A stretch of 64,000 nt of DNA, taken from positions 25,962,342 to 26,026,341 of the forward strand of contig NC_135549.1 of assembly GCF_964340395.1 (NCBI RefSeq), read 5' to 3'. The DNA is from Glandiceps talaboti (Eukaryota > Hemichordata > Enteropneusta > Spengelidae). A model generated the notes under the pieces. It was not told the DNA's origin. It saw only the letters and a program-made list of their open reading frames with translations, and did no database searches. Below, in pieces: positions 57,820-64,000 of this stretch. Both the position numbers and the translations under genes were made by a program. Every line of letters starts with the position of its first letter. The first letter of the stretch is position 1.

Positions 57820-57985
57820 TCACAACGAAGTTCACAGTTACTTTCATCTTGGGCAATTTGCATTTTACCGTTTGGTTCGCCATAACGCTGTACATGGTTA
57901 CGTATATCTTGGAAAATTTGCATACAGTTTGATTAGCCGGAAAGCGATGATGTCCAGGGTGTATCTTGAAACGTTTTGCATATAT
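57820..57985. repeat. Degenerate tandem repeat, exact 60-bp period, ~2.8 copies
   Basis: Copies at about 57841-57900 and 57901-57960, with partial units on both sides. Shared blocks are TATCTTGG--AATTTGCAT, GTTTG-TT-GCC and the GCTGTACATGGTTA/GATGATGTCCAGGGT end. Because 60 is a multiple of three, one frame stays open across all copies and repeats ~20 residues with conserved Y-L-G-x-F-A spacing. No protein family is recognised. Confidence 0.8.
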
Positions 57986-58622
57986 ACTATTTGCAGGGTG
58001 TTGCAGATACAGATGTGAGCTAGACGCAGGGTCGAGAAAAGTGACGCGTATGTGTATTGATATTACGACCAGGTATTGGAACTGATATAGTATTCACAAC
58101 TGACCACTCTCAAATGACTAATATCTGAATGAGACATGGTCCTCCAGGGGAAAGTGACCAGGTGTTAGTACGACTGACCATCTACGTATTGTAAGGCTCT
58201 AGCTCATGATGATAACACTGATTATTATCTATATACCCGCTCGGAATCTTTTCCTTACGCAGCGACGAGCATGACAGGAGGATATACAATAGATGAAATT
58301 TACCCTTGATATTCAGTGCAATGATGTGGCATTCAACCAAAAACCAAGTTAGGGTAAATTCACACCTTTCGAAATTAAAATAAAATAGTGTTTTTGGTTT
58401 ACATTAACGAAACCTTATATATATATTTATAACGGTTGAATAACATTTAAACGAAGAAAGCAGATTTAATAGATTGTTTTCTACTGTACATATTGTGTAC
58501 AAGTAAAACGACTTATTAATGAAACAGCGTGCAAAAATACAAGAAATGAATTCGTAAGTCGTCACTTGATCTACATTCATTTAAATACTATCTTCGCCAT
58601 GTGAGCTTCAAGTTTCAGAGTT

Positions 58623-58623
<1 letters not shown>

Positions 58624-58713
<90 letters not shown>

Positions 58714-58725
58714 GACAGACAGACG
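58624..58725. repeat. (TA)n followed by (GACA)n
   Basis: About 85 bp of TA running directly into four GACA units. Confidence 0.96.
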
Positions 58726-60989
58726 GACTCATCGATTGAACGATGGAACATTACAGTAAGTACTACTTTAAAGGATGAGTCAGTCTGTGTTGACCATGCA
58801 GTCTGTACATGTCTTGGACAAGTTGGTCAACGAAAATAAGTAAATGCATTCATTTTGTCGATACTGATTTGTCACATTTATCGATGCGGTTTGAGTGAAA
58901 TGTTTCGTGATTTAGTCGATAACTAGGTATGCTTCTAACACTTGAGCTGGAAACGGTTTTTTTTTAAGACGAGTAGTGTAGAAACAACATAAAAGCGCCC
59001 AACTTACCCGAACAATGTCAATGAACCCAAGTATGAAAACAAGAGGCAATCGAACGAGTCCTACACAGGAAATCAGTCACTGGGTGTTAATGTAACTGCA
59101 GCATTGTTACAATCGACTGAATTCAACGAAACAATGAATGAATGAATGAATGAATGAACGAATGAAAGAACTTTTGGCTAATTTTGAAATTTAGTTTAAC
59201 TTAATAGATCTGTAAGTAACATCATTGAAAGGTGAGTGATGCGGGTACCTAGAAGACACCCGTTTTGCTTGAATAGTTTTGTATATCTATCAATTACGCC
59301 TTGTCTTACGTTAGAATGCTACTGAAATAACAAAAAGACACGCTCTGGTGCATTGTTTTGTACAGGAGGACAAAATCTCTTATTTCTTGTCACTGATGAA
59401 ACACTCAAAATGTAAAAATTATTCATTTGAAAAGTTTAAAACAAAAATGTTAAAGTTCTTCCTTAAACAGTAGCCTATAGTAGGTCGTTTATTTGATTGG
59501 CGGCATTCTTCTTATTCTACAAAAAAAATCAACTAGTGAATAATTCAATTAATGCAACCTTAATCGATTCTTTTTGTTTTTGTTCCCAACGTATATTAAA
59601 ATACTTGTATATTTATCTGTAACTCAAAAACATAGATTACAACTGGAAAAGATACATATTTGCTTTAGTGGGATTTGTACCTGCCGCTTTATTCTTTCTG
59701 TTGTGTAGTCGGCCACGTGTAAGGCGTATTTGATAGAAAAGAAACACCATCTGGATGTTCCGATACGGCTGCCATACTCACCATTTTAGAAGCGAGCGAG
59801 ACTGAATAAAAAAAACCTCTCAAGTCCTTGTTGCTGATACCTGAAACTTATAAGATTTCTCAAGGAATGTTCAATAGAAATGGAAAATACTCACTGTGAT
59901 GTAAACATCTTAGATATAGCTTTCACCTAACGAAGTCGTCCCGACGAGGCTTGAGGTACGTCCGTAGAAGTTTGACTGTACTTGTTACCCCTTGAGCTCC
60001 GATTTCCCATCCACGCCGCCTTGGAAGTCCTTAGTCACGTGGGACTATTTAATTCTGCCCCATTGCATTAGGATTACTATTCATTTTCCGAGGAGAGGAG
60101 AAAAACAAAAGAAAAGTCACAACTGTTTCCATCTCCGCCTTCTGTGCACAAACAAATCTCTAAGAGAAAAAAGTAAAAACAGTTTTGATAAATGATGTCA
60201 TGCATAGAAAAAAGAGGTATCTTTCACTTCATCTTTCGCCCTCGCACCGCGCTCGCTGTAGGTCTCCGACTAACATTAGATTTTGCCTCCCACACTGTCG
60301 TAAATTTTGGGAAACTGTTATACTACTCCCGGACAATTCAACATCTGTCAAACATTCTCTGGAAAATAATACACTTTCAATTCGTTCATTTGAATGCGTT
60401 TATTGTGACGATGGGGAGTTATTACCGTAAGAATGAAATTCATAACTCCACTGACAAAAATCTGACTGCGGCCGATTTTAAAACGAATATTCAGCTCAGC
60501 ATGATATGCTACGCATTAGATCCCAAATTATGGGTTCACTTGCACTGTCTTTGTTCTGGAAAATCAGTACTAATGGGAAGGGTGTGGGAGGGGTGTTTCT
60601 TCTCTGACCATTTAAACTGTTTGATAATTAAGACGTCTGCTGAAACCATTAACTAGTCGAAATAGGCCAATTTCACATGTTTAGATTTTATTGTTTGCTG
60701 ATCAATCAATGATTCACTATGAAAGTTTCTACAAAACGTAAATGACGGGAACTGGTCAGTTTGGGGATTTTATCCAAGTGTCGTTTCTAAATGTAGGAGT
60801 CTACGATTAATCAACTTTTTTTGTTTTCAAATGAGACTCTGACTTCAACATATGTAAAGAAACAATCTGGCGGATCTGAGAATGCAAGTCTGGAACACAG
60901 TAACCAGAAAAGCAGTTTGGTTGTGTGTTAAATGTGCAAATACACAAACATATGATAGATGGATTTTTTATACAAATTAATGCACATGT
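58726..60989. other. Gene-free stretch
   Basis: Includes an AATG array (59131-59166). The longest frame (60192-60656, 154 codons) has no recognisable domain and overlaps another open frame. It is not supported as a gene. Confidence 0.5.
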
Positions 60990-61141
60990 ACACACAATAC
61001 ACACACAATACACACACATACACCATACATACATACATACATACATACATACATACATACATACATACATACATACATGCATGCATACATACATACATAC
61101 GCACGCACGCACGCACGCACGCACGCACATACATACATACA

Positions 61142-61171
<30 letters not shown>
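60990..61171. repeat. Compound microsatellite (CACA/TACA)n with central (CGCA)n
   Basis: CACAATA and CACACATA units, then a long CATA array with CATG and CGCA blocks (61101-61128), then CATA again. It is the reverse-strand type of the TGTA/TGCA arrays at 511-732 and 4069-4364. Confidence 0.95.
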
Positions 61172-61173
<2 letters not shown>

Positions 61174-61526
61174 GGAGTTTGTACCTTTCTTGACTTCGCT
61201 CACCTTCAAGCTTATTCGTTACATAACGTTTACTCATAGCACTATGATATCAATCATTTATATTTTTAAACACTTTTAGAAAACAGGTGATAGCGGAAAA
61301 AGTGTACAGTATGATCCAGTAAATGGTCAAACAATCGATGACAGAGAAATGTACTTATGGTATGGAATGCATCATTCAAAACTGGTAAGGATTAATACAA
61401 TTTGTTGTCGAATTTATCGATGAATTGATAGCACCACTTGTCAGCATGTAAATTTCATCTCCAAGTATTTCTGAAGAAAAGTTCTCGTGTCTTGAGCTGT
61501 AAGTTCTCCTTCAATGTCTATGGTTG

Positions 61527-61628
<102 letters not shown>

Positions 61629-62186
61629 CTTATTATATTATTATATTGTATTAAATAGTGAACACTCTTTATCCCCATATTTTCAACCCTTTGCTTGGAA
61701 TTAGATTAAGGTCAAAATCTTATCGAAAAAGATGCTTGAATTTGAACATGGGCGTTGCAAGACAAAATCAAAGACCGTTAACCCCACGTTCAGCTAGCTG
61801 TGCATTGCATGTGACTCTGATCAGAACACTTCTAGCATAACTAGTTCCCTTTCACGTTCAAATAGTTAAACTGACGAATTGAAGAAGTAATCACATCTGA
61901 GAAACTGTAAAGATCCGATCATTTTGATTAAGGTTGGAGAGTCACATGACTGTAATTAATTACGATCAGGTACGTTAAAATGTGTCGGCATACTGTAGAC
62001 TCAACAGAATTCACACTGTGACATTTGGAAAGCAAATTAGTTGTACTAACCTATTAATTCTTGAGCTATAGTAATGCCCTATCAATAGTTCGAGAGTGAG
62101 TTAAACCTCTGAATGTGTACTTTATAGGGGAAAACATTAAGAAAGCCGGTAAGCAAATAATCGTATTGCAGACGTTTTCTATATAA

Positions 62187-62255
62187 GACCTAAAAAACTG
62201 TTTGTTCCGCTTACCCAACCCAACCTAGTTTTTCACGCCGACCCTAAACTTTTTC
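62187..62255 (-). repeat. Short dispersed repeat, copy B (minus)
   Basis: Read on the minus strand: AAAAAGTTTAGGGTCGGCG, then TGAAAAACTAGGTTGGG, then TTGGGTAAGCGGAACAAACA and a T-run. Over about 65 bp it matches copy A at 15686 with roughly ten differences. Confidence 0.75.
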
Positions 62256-62859
62256 TTTCTGTATTCGAAAGAAAAAATATTCGATTGGACATCCAGTATT
62301 CACTGAAAATTGTTAAAATACCACTGATAAGACATTTGACATGTTGATTAGAGGTTGATTTTTATCTATAAGTGATGTAGAGACAGGTTGAAATCTTGAT
62401 CGTGTTTTGTGATTTTTACGTTCCCAAACTCAATTTGATCGGATTTATTGTACCATGTTATGTATACTGCTACATGATTACGTTTACCCACAAGTGATTC
62501 AATACTCTTCAGGATGTACAATATCACAGGTAAGTCACTATATCTAACACAACAGTCTAATAACTTTAAGTGTTTCATTTGCAGCTAGGGCAGCTTTCAC
62601 TATTCATTGTTTGTTCTTTATTTCTTAGTTTCTAAACGGAGTCTTGTATTGAACAATCTATTTTTCTTCATATTCTAGCTTCTAACAACTGAGGCCAATA
62701 TTCGAGAAGTATGTGCCGTCCAGCAACACCAGTTTAAGATACACTATAGCTGTAACACGCTAATTACAAAATTTAGACGAGATACATCAAATATGTTAAT
62801 ACTTGCTTAAAGGTCTAGAAATACTTAAATAATATAATTGATATTAGATCGATATCTTC

Positions 62860-63290
62860 GCGACAAATTAATGAAATGAAAATAAGCCACCACGAACATA
62901 ATGTCTTGAAGTCTTCCGTCCAATATACTGCCGCTATATAAACCTTATCCCCCAAACATTGCAACATGTTATAACGACGTATTTAATCATATTCCCATAT
63001 GTGGACGAGTTAAATGGCAAAATTATTTATCTAGATATGTTAATAAAATGAAAAAAATCATCGGCGTTATCCGTCCGATAATCTTCTCATCCAAAAGTCG
63101 CATCATGTTAGTAAGGACGTATACAATCATATTCCTATATCAACAACATCACAAAATTATCTATCTCGAGAACATGTTTGTGAAATGAAGACAATTCCTC
63201 GCAGTCGTCCGTCCGGTATATGATATATTTCCCCTCAAAAGTCTCAGCATGCTACAAGAATGTATTAAATCGCATTACCTTATACAGTAC
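62860..63290. repeat. Diverged tandem repeat, ~140-155-bp unit, about 3 copies
   Basis: Each unit contains, in order, AATGAAATGAA-type, CGTCCGATA-type, CCCAAAA/G, CATGTTA--A-GACGTAT, AATCATATTCC-TAT and ATTATCTATCT-type blocks. Anchor positions for the CCGTCC block are near 62916, 63071 and 63209. A further degenerate AATCACATTCCTTTATC occurs near 63523. Confidence 0.75.
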
Positions 63291-64000
63291 CCAACACGAG
63301 AAAACACAATAACCTTATTTTGGACCAGAAATCAACTTACAATTTTTCGTTTGTCTATTTTTGTTTCCAAAGTATTTTTTACTCAGAGAGAAGACGATAC
63401 TATCTTTATAATTTCTATTTTATTTGTCATGTTTTCCAAAGGTTTCTGTAATATTAACCTCTTTTTATCGAATGATGGGCGGTGGCCCTATTCATTATGA
63501 AATAGATTAAATTTAATTCAATTTAATCACATTCCTTTATCAGTGGATAGTCGAGTTTCCTGGCAACACGATATATCTGTATCGAACGTAACATGTTAAT
63601 GTTATTATACACACGGAAACGTTTTCCAACCGTGTAATCAATATTACGATTATTTCTTTATTCCAGGTGATTGAAAATCCCGTAAAAGAGAGAAGAAATG
63701 ATAAAAAGATAACACATATTTGTGTTACAAACAAGTATCTAACCATGCATTGCTATATATGCTTGGGTTTGTACAGAAACTTGGGTAAAGAAGGCATCAG
63801 AGTTAATGCAGCTACGAATTAAAATATCTTTTCTCTACAGAATGCAACTACTAAACGTAAACAGCAACTTTCGGTGAAGCGATGTAAACTCAAAATATTC
63901 TTTTTAATACCTTTTTGACAAGACTGAAGAACACTGAAAGCCGGTGTAGTAAGTTGTGTATCATAATACTGAGCTATATATGTAAACTTAAACAGGGTGG
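63291..64000. other. Gene-free stretch to the window end
   Basis: A weak continuation of the ~145-bp repeat at about 63520-63600. Nothing else can be supported. Confidence 0.5.

Noticed and set aside
60192-60656. 154-codon ORF
   Set aside because: Longest non-repeat frame in the right half, but its composition is like random AT-rich DNA (C, H, F, I, K rich). It overlaps another open frame and matches no family.

Overview
This is a eukaryotic, almost certainly invertebrate-animal, genomic window. It is AT-rich, full of long microsatellites and minisatellites, and has no operon-like gene packing. There is one long protein-coding ORF. Neither the species nor the phylum can be fixed from the sequence. 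The satellite load and a hammerhead-ribozyme/(TA)n module of the kind known from Penelope-like elements and animal retrozymes would fit a marine invertebrate such as a lancelet, hemichordate, mollusc or similar, but that is a guess.

Layout. 1-18290: no convincing gene. This stretch holds compound tetranucleotide arrays (297-732, 4069-4364, 11277-11559), a ~37-bp minisatellite (3245-3440), a duplicated ~75-bp non-coding unit (5461 and 5867), a ~200-bp (TC)n tract (12183-12388), a GTA array (15025-15281) and, at 16081-16661, a complex TA-microsatellite locus. That locus contains a 182-bp almost perfect palindrome. Each arm of the palindrome carries a complete type I hammerhead-ribozyme consensus on opposite strands. 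18826-22917: a 1363-codon uninterrupted ORF encoding a low-complexity, Q/H-rich, probably nuclear protein. It has a CtBP-type PLDLS motif at its N-terminus, one LxxLL nuclear-receptor box, basic NLS-like clusters and several SUMO-type psi-K-x-E sites, which together suggest a transcriptional co-regulator (co-repressor). Two CAG|GTATGA donor-like sites near the ORF end leave open that the gene continues in exons further downstream. 22918-64000: about 41 kb with no confident exon. It holds (TA)n, (TTTA)n, (TC)n and (TACA)n arrays, several degenerate tandem repeats (27764, 36097, 57820, 62860), a 52-nt palindrome (45892-45943), and copies of a short dispersed repeat also seen at 15686.

Reading it as a whole: the single long exon in a large gene-poor region resembles the landscape of a developmental or regulatory gene with large introns or flanks, but no second exon was proved. 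The most unusual element is the inverted pair of hammerhead ribozymes in TA repeats at 16.2-16.4 kb. Most short ORFs in the window are either translations of microsatellites or random open frames, and they are not annotated as genes.
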